Of a DNA stretch of 64,000 bases, positions 1 to 9,004 are shown piece by piece. Position 1 is the first letter of the stretch; the number at the start of each line of letters is the position of its first letter. Under the pieces are notes generated by a model that had not been told where the DNA came from, ran no database searches, and saw only the letters and a program-made list of their open reading frames with translations. Both the position numbers and the translations under genes were made by a program. Source of the DNA: Nocardia exalbida NBRC 100660 (lineage in GTDB: Bacteria; Actinomycetota; Actinomycetes; Mycobacteriales; Mycobacteriaceae); contig NZ_BAFZ01000165.1 of the NCBI RefSeq assembly GCF_000308575.1, positions 62,001 through 126,000 on the forward strand, written 5' to 3'.

Positions 1-777
1 CTCGTCGTCGTCGAGCACGACCAGATTCAGGTTCTTCACCCGGCCGTCGGTGGTGTAGATCATGCCGAAATTGCACGGGGCGCTCTTGGCCGTGGCCGTG
101 TAGACGACACCGGCGTCCATCCGTGTGACGTTGCCGGACGGCACGCCGTTCGGATCGTTGTAGGGAATCCCGTACTTCCGCAGCATCGGAATGAAACCGT
201 CCGAGCGGCTGAAGAATTCGTCGTCGACGCAGAACGTTCGATCGGGGACGGGGAGCGCCGCCACATCCGACAGCGACCGGACCTTCAGGCGTTCGGCGGT
301 CGGCGTCGACGCGCCGAACGCGTAGGTGTCGTTGAACTCGGCGGGCGGCAGCCACTCCAGGTCGTGGTCGCGCTTCTCGATGTCGTGGACGCGCTGCCAG
401 AGCTCGTGCGGGTCCGAGATCGTCTCGGTCTGGTTGTGGTAGTTGACCCAGCCGGTGCCGGTGTACTCCCAGAGCACGTCGGCGTCACCGTTGAGCTGGG
501 CCTGCCGAGACGAGGCGGAACCCGGCGCCCCGGTCAGGTCGGTGACGCCCGCGCCCGCCGCGGCCAGGTAGGTCGCGGTGATCTTGCCCAGCAACACGCC
601 CTCGGTGAAGCTCTTCGAGGTGACGACCAGCTTCGCCCCGTCCAGCGGCCGCGCACCGTCCGGCAGACGCGCGTCGTGGAAGGTTCCCGACGAGCTCACC
701 AGGCCGCAACCGGCGAGCATCGCGGCTACGACGAGCGCGGACAGCACCGTGACCACTCGTGCTCGTGGTGATCTCAT
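1..777 (-). CDS. Osmoprotectant ABC transporter substrate-binding lipoprotein (partial, 3' end cut by window edge)
   Basis: This is the solute-binding subunit of a glycine betaine/choline-type (OpuC/ProU) importer, tethered outside the membrane. The visible 259 codons start at ATG 777 with a basic n-region, a hydrophobic stretch and a lipobox LAGC about 24 residues in. The mature part carries the OpuAC-type opening (KLVVTSKSFTEG) and later WEYTGTGWVNY, typical of quaternary-amine binding proteins. The start overlaps the stop of the upstream permease (ATGA), so it is the fourth gene of the operon. The C-terminus lies outside the window. Substrate is inferred from family only; I cannot tell betaine from choline or carnitine. 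Confidence 0.9.
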   Translation of the reverse strand, partial: MRSPRARVVTVLSALVVAAMLAGCGLVSSSGTFHDARLPDGARPLDGAKLVVTSKSFTEGVLLGKITATYLAAAGAGVTDLTGAPGSASSRQAQLNGDADVLWEYTGTGWVNYHNQTETISDPHELWQRVHDIEKRDHDLEWLPPAEFNDTYAFGASTPTAERLKVRSLSDVAALPVPDRTFCVDDEFFSRSDGFIPMLRKYGIPYNDPNGVPSGNVTRMDAGVVYTATAKSAPCNFGMIYTTDGRVKNLNLVVLDDDE

Positions 778-1511
778 GAGATACCCCGTGGGGTCGCGGC
801 CAGTTCCACCAGTCTGCCGAGCCAGTCGATGAGCAAGGCCAGGAGCCCGACCAGAACCGCGCCGGAGACGAGCAGTTTCGGCAGGAAGAGGGTGACCCCG
901 GTCGTGATCAGCGTGCCGAGGCTGGTCGCGCCGATGAACGTGCTCAGCGTCGCGGTGCCGACCAGGATCACCAGCGCGGTGCGCACCCCGTTGAGGATCA
1001 CCGGCACCGCGAGCGGTAGCTCGACCTGGAACAGGGTCCGCGAAGCGGAATAACCGATGCCCCGCGACGCCTCGATCGTGCGCTGATCGACCTGCCGAAG
1101 CCCGACGATCGTGTTCTGCAGGATCGGCAGCACCGCGTACACGACCAGACCGACGATCGCGGTGCGGAATCCGGTGCCCAGCCAGAAGGTGAACAAGACG
1201 AGCAGGCCGACGGCAGGTGCGGCCTGGCCGACATTGGCGATGTTGACGGCGATGGGCTCGAGCCGCTGAACCGCGGGCCGGGTCAGCGCGATGCCCAGCG
1301 GGATCGCGACGACCACCACGATCACCGTGGCCACCACGGTCAGCTTCACGTGCTGAAGGATCGTGGTCTGGAGGTTGGCCCAGTCGAGGGACGCCTGCTC
1401 CGTCGGCGTGAACGTCGTCGAGCGATACCAGATGACGTATCCGACACCGATGACGAGGATGATGATCGGTTCGAACCACACGTCGAGCGGGACGCGGCGC
1501 AGGCGGCTCAT
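774..1511 (-). CDS. Osmoprotectant ABC transporter permease
   Basis: The product is 245 residues and forms one of two membrane subunits of the quaternary-amine importer. It has about six hydrophobic segments and the binding-protein-dependent permease (BPD_transp_1) fold. The EAA-like loop for ATPase contact reads EASRGIGYSASRTLFQVELP near residues 155-175. The start at ATG 1511 overlaps the ATPase stop by 4 bp, which marks translational coupling; the longer upstream reading frame is only the antisense continuation through the ATPase gene. It pairs with the 2788-3432 permease. Confidence 0.93.
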   Translation of the reverse strand: MSRLRRVPLDVWFEPIIILVIGVGYVIWYRSTTFTPTEQASLDWANLQTTILQHVKLTVVATVIVVVVAIPLGIALTRPAVQRLEPIAVNIANVGQAAPAVGLLVLFTFWLGTGFRTAIVGLVVYAVLPILQNTIVGLRQVDQRTIEASRGIGYSASRTLFQVELPLAVPVILNGVRTALVILVGTATLSTFIGATSLGTLITTGVTLFLPKLLVSGAVLVGLLALLIDWLGRLVELAATPRGIS

Positions 1512-2791
1512 GACTGCCCGGCCGATCCGGGTTCGTCGTCGGCGGCGACCACCGGGGTCGGCGCCGGGTCGGTTCCGTCGACGTAGGTCGTGTAGGAGAG
1601 GTCCTCCTCGTCGGCGCGCCCCTCGGCCAGCTTGTTCCGGATCACCTCCGTGACCGTGCCGATCCCCAGCGAGCCGAGGACCGCGCCGCGACCGTCGGTG
1701 ACGAGCGCGGCGCCCTGGCTGGTGGCGAGCATGGCGTCGAGCGCGTCGTTGAGGGTCGAGGATCGTGCGACGACGGGCAATCGCCGATCGAGGTAGTCGG
1801 AGACCTCCGGTTTGGTCGCCAGCTCGCCGAGCGAGGGCCACGACCGCGGCCTTCCGGCCTCGTCGACGACGACGACCCAGGTCTGTCCGGCGGCCTTCGC
1901 GCGCTCGATCACGCTGTGGGCCTGCTCGCCGACGCGAGCGGTGATCACCTCGTCGTAGGCGACGTCGCGCACCCGGGACACGGTCAGATACGCCAGCTTC
2001 GCGCCGGAGCCCACGAACTCCTCCACGAACGGCGTTGCCGGATCGGTGAGGATCTCCTCGGGGCTCGCGTACTGCTCGACGTGACCTCCCTCGGACAGGA
2101 TGAGCACCTTGTCGCCGAGCTTGGTCGCCTCCTCGAAGTCGTGGGTGACCAGCACGATGGTCTTACCGAGTTCGTGCTGGATCGCGATCAGGCTGTCCTG
2201 CAGGCGAACCCGGGTGATCGGGTCGACCGCGCCGAAGGGCTCGTCCATGAGCAGCACCGGCGGGTCCGCCGCGAGCGCGCGCGCGACGCCGACCCGCTGC
2301 TGTTGGCCGCCGGACATGTCCTTCGGCAGGCGGTCGGCGAAGGTGCCCGGGTCGAGACCGACCAGATCGAGCAGGTACTCGGTGCGTTCGGCGATCCGCT
2401 TCTTGTCCCATCCCAGCACCCGCGGGATGGCGCCGACGTTCTTGGCGACCGTCCAATGGGGGAACAGGCCACCGGACTGGATCACATACCCGATCGATTG
2501 CCGCAGTTTGTCGGGATCCTCCCTGGTGACGTCGCGACCGCCGATGAAGATCCGGCCGTCGGTCGGCTCGATCAGCCGGTTGATCATCTTGAGGGTGGTC
2601 GTCTTGCCGCACCCGGACGGGCCGACGAACGCGACGATCTCGCCCGCCTCGATCTCGAGGTCGAGACGCTCCACCGCCGGCTTCTGCTGGCCCTTGTAGC
2701 GCTTGACGACCGAGTCCAGCCGGATGGACGCACCGGTGACGTTGCGCTCCGGCGCGGGCGGTGCGGGCTGACTGGTCACATCGTCGGTCAT
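1508..2791 (-). CDS. Osmoprotectant ABC transporter ATP-binding protein with C-terminal CBS pair
   Basis: This 427-residue ATPase energises betaine-type uptake. Walker A (GPSGCGKTT), the signature MSGGQQQRVGVARAL and Walker B VLLMDEPFGAVD are all intact. After about residue 270 the protein continues into two CBS-like repeats, which in OpuA/OpuC relatives sense ionic strength or nucleotides and gate transport. I chose ATG 2791 (MTDDVTSQ) because it overlaps the upstream permease stop by four bases; a longer in-frame extension runs antisense-like through that permease and is not credible. Order permease-ATPase-permease-binding protein matches the opuC arrangement. Confidence 0.94.
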   Translation of the reverse strand: MTDDVTSQPAPPAPERNVTGASIRLDSVVKRYKGQQKPAVERLDLEIEAGEIVAFVGPSGCGKTTTLKMINRLIEPTDGRIFIGGRDVTREDPDKLRQSIGYVIQSGGLFPHWTVAKNVGAIPRVLGWDKKRIAERTEYLLDLVGLDPGTFADRLPKDMSGGQQQRVGVARALAADPPVLLMDEPFGAVDPITRVRLQDSLIAIQHELGKTIVLVTHDFEEATKLGDKVLILSEGGHVEQYASPEEILTDPATPFVEEFVGSGAKLAYLTVSRVRDVAYDEVITARVGEQAHSVIERAKAAGQTWVVVVDEAGRPRSWPSLGELATKPEVSDYLDRRLPVVARSSTLNDALDAMLATSQGAALVTDGRGAVLGSLGIGTVTEVIRNKLAEGRADEEDLSYTTYVDGTDPAPTPVVAADDEPGSAGQS

Positions 2792-3432
2792 GACAGTCCC
2801 TTTGCGATCGTGAGGCGTCCGAGCAGGACGAGGAGCGCGTCGAACACCAGCGCGATGAGGACGATGAGGATGGTGCCGGTCAGCGCCATCTCCAGGGCGT
2901 TCGCGCCGCCGAGGCGGGAAAGGCCGTTGAAGATCAGCGATCCGAGGCCCGGTCCGAGGACATAGGCGACGATGGCGGCGACACCCACGATCATCTGGGT
3001 GGACACCCTGATGCCGGTGAGGATCACCGGCCAGGCGATCGGCAATTCGACGGTCAGCAGAATGCGCCATCGCGAGAAGCCGATCCCGCGCGCGGATTCG
3101 ACGACCGAGGCGGGCACCGACCGCAAACCCACGATCGCGTTGCCGATCACCGGCAACGCCGCGAAGAACGCGAGCATCACGAAGGACGGGACCACGCCCA
3201 GTCCGAAGGGGACCAGCAGGATCGCCAGCAGTGCCAGCGAGGGGATCGTCAGCGCCACCCGGCTGGAGGTCAGCGAAAGCGCGGACAACAGCGGGAGCCG
3301 ATATACGGCCACCGCGACGAGGACGGCGACGACCGTTCCGACCAAGACCGTCTGGAACGCCAGGGAGGCATGCTGATATGTGAGGAACGCAAGAACTTCG
3401 CCCCGCCCTCGGATGTAGTTCCATAGATTCAC
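2788..3432 (-). CDS. Osmoprotectant ABC transporter permease (first gene of operon)
   Basis: This 214-residue membrane protein has about five or six hydrophobic helices and an EAA-like loop (ESARGIGFSRWRILLTVELP, residues ~112-131) for docking to the ATPase. It is the first gene of the four-gene operon and is followed by the ATPase with a 4-bp overlap. ATG 3432 is preceded by a weak GGGAAT purine stretch. Its N-terminal sequence MNLWNYI is typical of OpuCB/OpuCD proteins. The two permeases of the operon are similar to each other, as in other heteromeric quaternary-amine importers. Confidence 0.92.
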   Translation of the reverse strand: MNLWNYIRGRGEVLAFLTYQHASLAFQTVLVGTVVAVLVAVAVYRLPLLSALSLTSSRVALTIPSLALLAILLVPFGLGVVPSFVMLAFFAALPVIGNAIVGLRSVPASVVESARGIGFSRWRILLTVELPIAWPVILTGIRVSTQMIVGVAAIVAYVLGPGLGSLIFNGLSRLGGANALEMALTGTILIVLIALVFDALLVLLGRLTIAKGLS

Positions 3433-3867
3433 GGGATTCCCATCGTCAGCCGAAGATCAGGCGGTACCTGTCTGCGATCGGTCGTCCGGGGCGCGAGCCG
3501 TCAAAGAGTAATCGATGCCGCGCGTTCGACTGCCGACGGCGCGCGGAGGGCGAATCGCCGGATAACACGGTCATTCATCACAGAGCCTTTCGCTCGAACC
3601 CGACGATCGGCTCAGAGAAAACCACGCTCACCCCGGCCCTGCCAGCGTTACGGTCACCCGGATCGAAATACGCGACCTCAGCGAGAATCCATGCAGGGGG
3701 ATTCGGGTGCGGCTGCCGGGGGTGGTGGGCCGAAGGCGTGGCGGGAAACCCCGGCCTGCGGATTCCAGGCGGGGGAGAGAGCCGCCGATGCGGTGGCGTT
3801 GCTCGCTCCATTCGACGCAGGAGCGGGAGAGACCCGCCGACTCGGGTCGGAACCTGTGGCGGAGTGA
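3433..3867. other. Intergenic region upstream of the osmoprotectant operon
   Basis: About 435 bp separate the operon start from the end of the TetR gene. Reading frames here are short and compositionally arginine/proline-rich, so I see no gene. It must hold the operon promoter, but no convincing -35/-10 pair stands out; a TTTGACGG-like element on the minus strand near 3500 is the best -35 candidate. Confidence 0.5.
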
Positions 3868-3889
3868 GCACCCGGTGTTGCCCGGGTGC
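3868..3889 (-). terminator. Hairpin downstream of tetR
   Basis: Arms GCACCCGG (3868-3875) and CCGGGTGC (3882-3889) pair perfectly around a 6-nt loop, ten bases past the TetR stop. There is no T-run, as is usual in actinobacterial terminators. Confidence 0.5.
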
Positions 3890-3898
3890 GGTCGGGGC

Positions 3899-4465
3899 TC
3901 AGGGGCGGGGACGTAAGCCGTCTACCAGCAGGTCGAGCAGGCGGCCCGCCTGTTCCCGGCGTTCCGCGTTCTCGGTGGCGAGCGAGACGCCGCTGAGGCC
4001 GACGAGCACGTCCTCGGGTGCGACGTCCGACCGCAGCGTTCCGGCCGACGCTCCGGCTCGGAGCAGGGTGGCGACCGCGGCGGTCAGGCGGTCGCGGCTT
4101 TCGGAGAACGGGTTGCCACCGGAGGCGATGAGTGCGCGCAGGGCGTCGCCCATCCCGCGTTTGGCGGTCATGTAGTCGACGAAGCGGTCCATCCACGTGC
4201 GCAACGCCTGGTCCGGCGGGAGAGCGGTCGAGAGATCGTCGACCGAATCGCACAGCCGAGCGAGTTCGTTGCGGTAGGCGGCGTCGATGAGCGCCTCGCG
4301 GGTGGGGAAGTGGCGGTACAGCGTGCCGATGCCGACGCCCGCTTCTCTGGCGATGGCTTCGAGCGTGACCTCCGGCCCCTCGTGGGAGAACGCGCGCACG
4401 GCGACCTCGAGCAACCGGTCTCGGTTGCGTCGTGCGTCGGCGCGCAGCGGGCGTGCGGATGTCAT
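3899..4465 (-). CDS. TetR-family transcriptional repressor
   Basis: The 188-residue protein has an N-terminal TetR helix-turn-helix: VTLEAIAREAGVGIGTLYRH covers the recognition helices at residues ~33-52. A C-terminal ligand domain of the TetR_C type follows. I start it at ATG 4465 because GGAGG lies five bases upstream; a TTG four codons further up overlaps that Shine-Dalgarno. It is divergent from the SDR gene at 4557 across a 91-bp gap holding a clear palindrome, so the simplest reading is autorepression plus control of the SDR. The ligand is unknown. Confidence 0.9.
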   Translation of the reverse strand: MTSARPLRADARRNRDRLLEVAVRAFSHEGPEVTLEAIAREAGVGIGTLYRHFPTREALIDAAYRNELARLCDSVDDLSTALPPDQALRTWMDRFVDYMTAKRGMGDALRALIASGGNPFSESRDRLTAAVATLLRAGASAGTLRSDVAPEDVLVGLSGVSLATENAERREQAGRLLDLLVDGLRPRP

Positions 4466-4512
4466 CGAGTCCTCCAAGGAACAAAGCGGAGGCTCCTCCG
4501 GTTACAGGGAGT

Positions 4513-4530
4513 ACCGGAGTGCCCTCCGGT
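4513..4530. promoter_or_regulatory. Candidate TetR operator between tetR and the SDR gene
   Basis: ACCGGAG (4513-4519) and CTCCGGT (4524-4530) form a perfect inverted repeat with a 4-nt spacer. A further CTCCGGT copy lies at 4496-4502, giving a second overlapping half-site arrangement. The position in the divergent gap fits a TetR operator. Confidence 0.6.
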
Positions 4531-4556
4531 TCGAGTCTACCGAGATGGGACCTGTC

Positions 4557-5495
4557 ATGACCGACCGAATCATCACCCCGTTCACCGCCGAATCGACCGC
4601 CGCCGAGGTGATCGCGGGGATCGACCTCACCGGGCGGCGGGCCGTCGTCACCGGCGGCTCATCCGGAATCGGTATCGAGACCGCGCGCGCGTTGGCCGGG
4701 GCCGGTGCCGAGGTGACCCTCGCGGTCCGCAACCTCGAGGCGGGACGACGCACCGCGGCCGACATCGCCGGCACCACCGGTAACGAGCGGGTGCTGGTCG
4801 CTTCGCTCGATCTGTCCGATCAGGCGTCCGTCGCGGCGTTCGTGGCCGGATGGGATGGGCCGCTGCACATGCTGATCAACAACGCCGGTGTGATGGCCGC
4901 GCCGCTGACGCGCACACCGCAGGGCTGGGAGATGCAGTTCGCCACCAACCACCTCGGCCACTTCGCGCTGGCCACCGGCCTGCACGGGGCCCTGGCCGCG
5001 GCGGGCGGTGCGCGCGTCGTGTCGGTGAGTTCCAGTGCGCATCATCGGTCACCGGTCGTCTTCGACGACATCCACTTCGAGCGCCGCCCCTATGATCCGT
5101 GGTCGGCCTACGGGCAGTCCAAGACGGCCAACGTGCTGTTCGCCGTGGAAGCGACCCGTCGATGGGCCGAAGACGGCATCACGGTCAACGCGCTGATGCC
5201 CGGCGGAATCCGCACCAATCTGCAGCGCCACGTGTCCGACGAGGAACTCGCGCAGCTCCGAGCTGCCGCGGGCGGGGCGCGCATGATGTGGAAGACGCCG
5301 GAGCAGGGCGCGGCCACATCCGTTCTGGTCGCGACGTCGCCCTTGCTCGATGGTGTCGGGGGGCGCTACTTCGAGGATTGCGGCGAAGCCGAGGTCGGCG
5401 TGCTCAGCGCCCGCAACGGGGTCGCCGCGTACGCGCTCGATCCCGACGCCGCCGCCCGGCTGTGGCGGGTATCGAGCGAGATGCCGGCCGCCTGA
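4557..5495 (+). CDS. Short-chain dehydrogenase/reductase (oxidoreductase)
   Basis: The 312-residue protein is a classical SDR acting on an unknown alcohol or carbonyl with NAD(P). The cofactor loop TGGSSGIG is near residues 31-38, NNAGVMA follows near 110, and the catalytic tetrad includes a serine in VSVSSSAHH and YGQSKTANV (YxxxK). It resembles the retinol-dehydrogenase/WW-domain-like SDR branch common in actinobacteria. ATG 4557 follows GATGGGA; an in-frame ATG at 4545 is an alternative. The divergent TetR and the shared operator indicate regulated expression. Confidence 0.9.
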   Translation: MTDRIITPFTAESTAAEVIAGIDLTGRRAVVTGGSSGIGIETARALAGAGAEVTLAVRNLEAGRRTAADIAGTTGNERVLVASLDLSDQASVAAFVAGWDGPLHMLINNAGVMAAPLTRTPQGWEMQFATNHLGHFALATGLHGALAAAGGARVVSVSSSAHHRSPVVFDDIHFERRPYDPWSAYGQSKTANVLFAVEATRRWAEDGITVNALMPGGIRTNLQRHVSDEELAQLRAAAGGARMMWKTPEQGAATSVLVATSPLLDGVGGRYFEDCGEAEVGVLSARNGVAAYALDPDAAARLWRVSSEMPAA

Positions 5496-5525
5496 GGGCG
5501 CGCCGAATTCTGCGGGCATCGGGGA

Positions 5526-7301
5526 TCAGGGACGGTCGACGCGTTCGAGGGCGAAGCGGGCCAGATTGGTGGAGATGATCTCCGGTTGTCCGCCGGATTG
5601 TCTCGCGGCGGCGGTGAGCACGTCGATGTGGTGGTAGCCGGGGGCGGTCACCGTCTCGCCGTGACCACGCGCCCCGGCCGCGACGACCACCCCGGCGCCG
5701 CCGATCAGGTTGATGGTGGGATTGGCGAAGATGCCGCCGGGGTGCGTGCGGTGGCGCGTGAGCTCGGGTGCCTGCGACTGGAAGACGTCGAACGCCAGTC
5801 TCATCGGGAAATACCACTCGGTGAAGTCCAGCGGTTGCGCCGCCAGGCTGCGCGAGAGATCCGCGATGTCGGTGACCTCATGGGTGGCGTCGGTGAACGC
5901 TACGCCGTGGCGGTCGGCCGCGCCCGCGGCCACGGCCGGGTCGTCGTAGTCGCGCCAGGTGTAGAGCGGGCCGTTCGGCTGATCCGGGATGGCTTTGCGA
6001 TCCGGGCCGAACAACATGCCGGTGAGCCCCCGCAGCGCCGGGACGGCGGCGACGTCACCGGGAAGCGGGAAGTCCTTGTCCACTACGGTGCCGCCGTCGA
6101 AGAAGCCGAATCCGGCTTGCAGCAGTGCCAGCGGCTGAGAGTTGGCGTCGAGGAACGCTCCGAGCGCGGCGGCGTTGGTGATGCGGAAGTCGCGCACCGA
6201 GGGCGAACCGGTGGCGGCGGACGCCGCATTCCGCGACACCAGGACGCGGTAGGTGGCCTCCTGGTTGAGGCTGCTGGGAACGTAAGTCGCCAGGTCGGAT
6301 TCGGTGTCGGGCGCGAGATACGCGGCCAGTCCCGCGATGCCGAGCAGGTTCATCGTCTCCGGATTGATGACCGCGGGCAGGGCCAGTACGCGGGGAATCA
6401 CACCGCCGTCGAGCGCGGCCTCGGCCGCGGCGGAGCCGATGCCGCCGACCGAGAGGTCGAGGATGTCGGGGATGCCGTTGAGGGCGGACAGCGAGGTGTC
6501 TATCGAGGAGTCGAGGGCGAAATAACCGGCGCACTGGTCGGCGCCCGCGGCACCGCCGAAATCCCATTCGGCGAAGAACGCGGTGAGCACTCCGCCGAGG
6601 GAATGGCCACCGCACAGCGTCTTTCGCTTGCGCGACGCCGGATCCGGCAGTTCGGCGGTGAGCAGGTCGTATTGGTCCTGCACCGTTTGCGCCACGCCGA
6701 CCCGACCGAGCCATCCGAGCTGCTCGTTCGGCACCACGCCGCCGAAGCGGCGGCCGTCGATATCGGCGCCGCGATAGTAGTAATCGATCGCGAGGTGCAC
6801 GTCGCGCGCTGCGAGACCGGCGCGTATGCCGAGATGGTCCTCCAGGCAGTTGGAGCGGCGATCCAACGCCCAGAACTCCAGATGCCTGCCCTGCTTCGCC
6901 GCCGCGGCAACGGTATTGCGCGCGACGCTGTCGAACGCGCCCGCGCCTTCGAAGATCCCCGGTTGCGCCACCAGAACGGCGTCGGCGTCCGCCGAGCGGG
7001 CCGGCCCCACGGCATCCCGGTAGCGCAGATACGACAGCCGGTCGCAGGCGGCTGGATGCGGCCCGACCGACTCCGGCAAGGGAATTCGCAGAGTGACAAC
7101 GGATTCCGCCACCGATGTGATCGGCGATGAGGACGCGACCGCTGTCTCGGTACGTTCCGGCTCGTTCGGCTGCGCCGTCGCACTGGGCGCCGCGATCGCG
7201 ACGACCAGCGCGGTGGTCACCATGCCGGATTCCAGGAAACGCAGAACACCGTCACGATGTCTGCCGGACCGATCGTGGCTCGTCAACGATTGTGCCGACA
7301 T
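5526..7301 (-). CDS. Secreted alpha/beta-hydrolase (lipase/esterase-like)
   Basis: The 591-residue product is probably exported. A hydrophobic segment at residues ~27-39 is followed by APSATAQ, a plausible signal-peptidase site. The nucleophile elbow is GGHSLGG with Ser234, and the C-terminal portion has PGYHHIDVLTAA, a likely catalytic-histidine region. Many cysteines in the mature part could form disulfides. I start at ATG 7301, which has GAGAGG six bases upstream, not at the longer frame beginning at 7385. It is convergent with the SDR. Substrate cannot be told from sequence. Confidence 0.82.
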   Translation of the reverse strand: MSAQSLTSHDRSGRHRDGVLRFLESGMVTTALVVAIAAPSATAQPNEPERTETAVASSSPITSVAESVVTLRIPLPESVGPHPAACDRLSYLRYRDAVGPARSADADAVLVAQPGIFEGAGAFDSVARNTVAAAAKQGRHLEFWALDRRSNCLEDHLGIRAGLAARDVHLAIDYYYRGADIDGRRFGGVVPNEQLGWLGRVGVAQTVQDQYDLLTAELPDPASRKRKTLCGGHSLGGVLTAFFAEWDFGGAAGADQCAGYFALDSSIDTSLSALNGIPDILDLSVGGIGSAAAEAALDGGVIPRVLALPAVINPETMNLLGIAGLAAYLAPDTESDLATYVPSSLNQEATYRVLVSRNAASAATGSPSVRDFRITNAAALGAFLDANSQPLALLQAGFGFFDGGTVVDKDFPLPGDVAAVPALRGLTGMLFGPDRKAIPDQPNGPLYTWRDYDDPAVAAGAADRHGVAFTDATHEVTDIADLSRSLAAQPLDFTEWYFPMRLAFDVFQSQAPELTRHRTHPGGIFANPTINLIGGAGVVVAAGARGHGETVTAPGYHHIDVLTAAARQSGGQPEIISTNLARFALERVDRP

Positions 7302-7479
7302 CGACGACCTCTCGTCATGACAGCGGAGCAGCTGTATCACCGGCACATTCCGTGTCGGCGCGATGAAACATAGGGCGACCCCCACCGGCTGTCAACGCCG
7401 GTCGAAGCGCCTACGAAACCTCACAAAACGCTGACGGTCAGCTCTGTGGCACAACCCATATGCGTCGAGGCCTTCGGGA

Positions 7480-7833
7480 CTACACCTGATTCCACGCGAG
7501 GCGCAGTGCGCCGTTGACGAGATAGCAGGCGAACAGGATCGCGGCCGACGGCAGGGACGTGGCGCCGTAGAGCGCCACCGCACCGGCGCCGAACCACGCC
7601 AGTTCGAAGAGCGCCCGAGCTGGGCCGTGCAGCGGGAAGGTGGCATTGCTCCCGCCGCCGGCCGCGAACAGCCCCCACAGCACCCCCAGGAGCACCGGCG
7701 CGCCGATACCTGCCGCCACCTTGATCGGCCACTGCGCACTCGCGGTGAAACCCCAGTATCCGGCACTCGCCAGCACGCTCAGTTCCAAGAAGAACATCAG
7801 GACCGCATTGAGCGCTTTGACAGTGCTGAACAT
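7480..7833 (-). CDS. YrdB/DUF2568-family small membrane protein
   Basis: This 117-residue protein has four predicted helices and matches the YrdB-like DUF2568 family by its pattern: an N-terminal helix with FFLELSVLASAGYWGF, a PxxLGxLWG second segment and a C-terminal helix ending NGALRLAW. The function of the family is not known. ATG 7833 has a strong GGAGG Shine-Dalgarno. A near-perfect palindrome lies just upstream (7864-7878), so the gene is probably under a repressor, although no regulator gene is adjacent. Confidence 0.85.
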   Translation of the reverse strand: MFSTVKALNAVLMFFLELSVLASAGYWGFTASAQWPIKVAAGIGAPVLLGVLWGLFAAGGGSNATFPLHGPARALFELAWFGAGAVALYGATSLPSAAILFACYLVNGALRLAWNQV

Positions 7834-8308
7834 AGCTACCTCCAGTGACTACCGCTCTTTATAGAGAGCAATGCTCTCATTTGATAGGCGGCAGGTCAAG
7901 CGGCGGCCGTGTCCACCGCCCCTACCGGGGTGGATTCGGGACGCACTGGTCCATGCCGACACGATGAGCGCTAGGGGTTGCCCGGGCTGTCCAACCAGCC
8001 TGTGTCGGACGCCGCACCGATCCCCGCCCGGTCATCCGGAATTGTGCGGCTACCGCGCCGATCGCCCTTCGCCGCCGCTGTGCGGAGGGAGCGCCGGTGG
8101 CGCACGTCATACGACCGCCCTGTTACGGGGGCGCTGTCGCACGCGTCTAGTGGTCGTCCAGTTACTCGGAAAGGCCGACGTGTAGCCAGTAGAGGTGGGC
8201 CGGAGGTACATGGCCCGCCGACGAACTAGTGGCGCAGACGCTCGGCGCGCTGCCCGCAGCTTCCTGGACGTTTGCAATAAGCGTGGAAACCAGGAAAGGA
8301 CAGTCGTC
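7834..8308. other. Intergenic region between divergent DUF2568 and oxidoreductase genes
   Basis: Apart from the palindrome at 7864-7878 and the ribosome-binding site before 8309, I see no coding region here. The frames on both strands are short and lack family-like sequence. It must carry two divergent promoters. Confidence 0.5.
7864..7878. promoter_or_regulatory. Palindromic operator candidate upstream of the DUF2568 gene
   Basis: GAGAGCA (7864-7870) and TGCTCTC (7872-7878) are perfect 7-bp arms around one base. The site sits 31 bp upstream of the start codon, where a TetR-type repressor would act. Confidence 0.55.
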
Positions 8309-9004
8309 ATGCGTATCACGGTCTTCGGAGCCAATGGTCCCACCGGCCGCCTGCTCACCGGACAGGCGCTGGCCGCCGGGCATCAGGTCACCGCGGTCAC
8401 CCGGCAGCCGAATTCCTTTCCGCTGCGGCATGATCGGCTCGAGGTGGCCGGTGCCGACGTGCTCGATCCGGTGGCCGTCGACGCCGTGGTGGCCGGGCGG
8501 GACGCGGTGCTGTCGACGCTCGGAGTGCCCGCCGGGAAAGAACCGATCACCACCTATTCGCGCGGTGTGGCCAATATCGTCGCCGCGATGGATCGGCACC
8601 GGGTACGCCGGCTGGCTGTCGTCAGCTCGAGTGGGGTCGAGCCGCACTCGTACTCCGACGGGGGGTTCCTCTTCAACCGGATACTGCTGCCCTACGTGAC
8701 GCGGGTGCTGGGCAAGACGCTGTACGACGACATGCGGCGGATGGAAGCGCTGGTCCGCGCCAGCGATCTGGACTGGACGATCGTGCGCCCGAGCGGGCTC
8801 TACCACCTGCCCTCGGTCACCGACTACACCATCGTGGACGGCCACGCCGACAGCAGGTTCACCGCCCGTGCGGACCTGGCCGCGAGCATGCTGGCCCTGC
8901 TGGACGACGACCGTCACCTCCGGGCCACCGTCAGCGTCGTCACCACCGACGACAATCCCACCTTGTTCCAGTGGATCCGCGGCGAAGCACTCGCCAACAG
9001 ATGA
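8309..9004 (+). CDS. NAD(P)-binding atypical SDR (NmrA/SDR_a5-like)
   Basis: The 231-residue protein opens with MRITVFGANGPTGRLL, the GxxGxxG dinucleotide-binding motif of NmrA-like atypical SDRs. It lacks a canonical YxxxK at the usual position, so it may be a redox sensor or an isomerase/reductase. ATG 8309 is preceded by AGGAAAGGA; the longer frame from 8195 has no such site. Its stop overlaps the next start by 4 bp (ATGA at 9001-9004), so the two genes are coexpressed. Confidence 0.85.
   Translation: MRITVFGANGPTGRLLTGQALAAGHQVTAVTRQPNSFPLRHDRLEVAGADVLDPVAVDAVVAGRDAVLSTLGVPAGKEPITTYSRGVANIVAAMDRHRVRRLAVVSSSGVEPHSYSDGGFLFNRILLPYVTRVLGKTLYDDMRRMEALVRASDLDWTIVRPSGLYHLPSVTDYTIVDGHADSRFTARADLAASMLALLDDDRHLRATVSVVTTDDNPTLFQWIRGEALANR

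Noticed and set aside
1508-3424. 638-codon frame joining an ATPase to upstream sequence
   Set aside because: The first ~210 codons read through the permease gene in another frame; the ATPase starts at 2791 with a 4-bp overlap.
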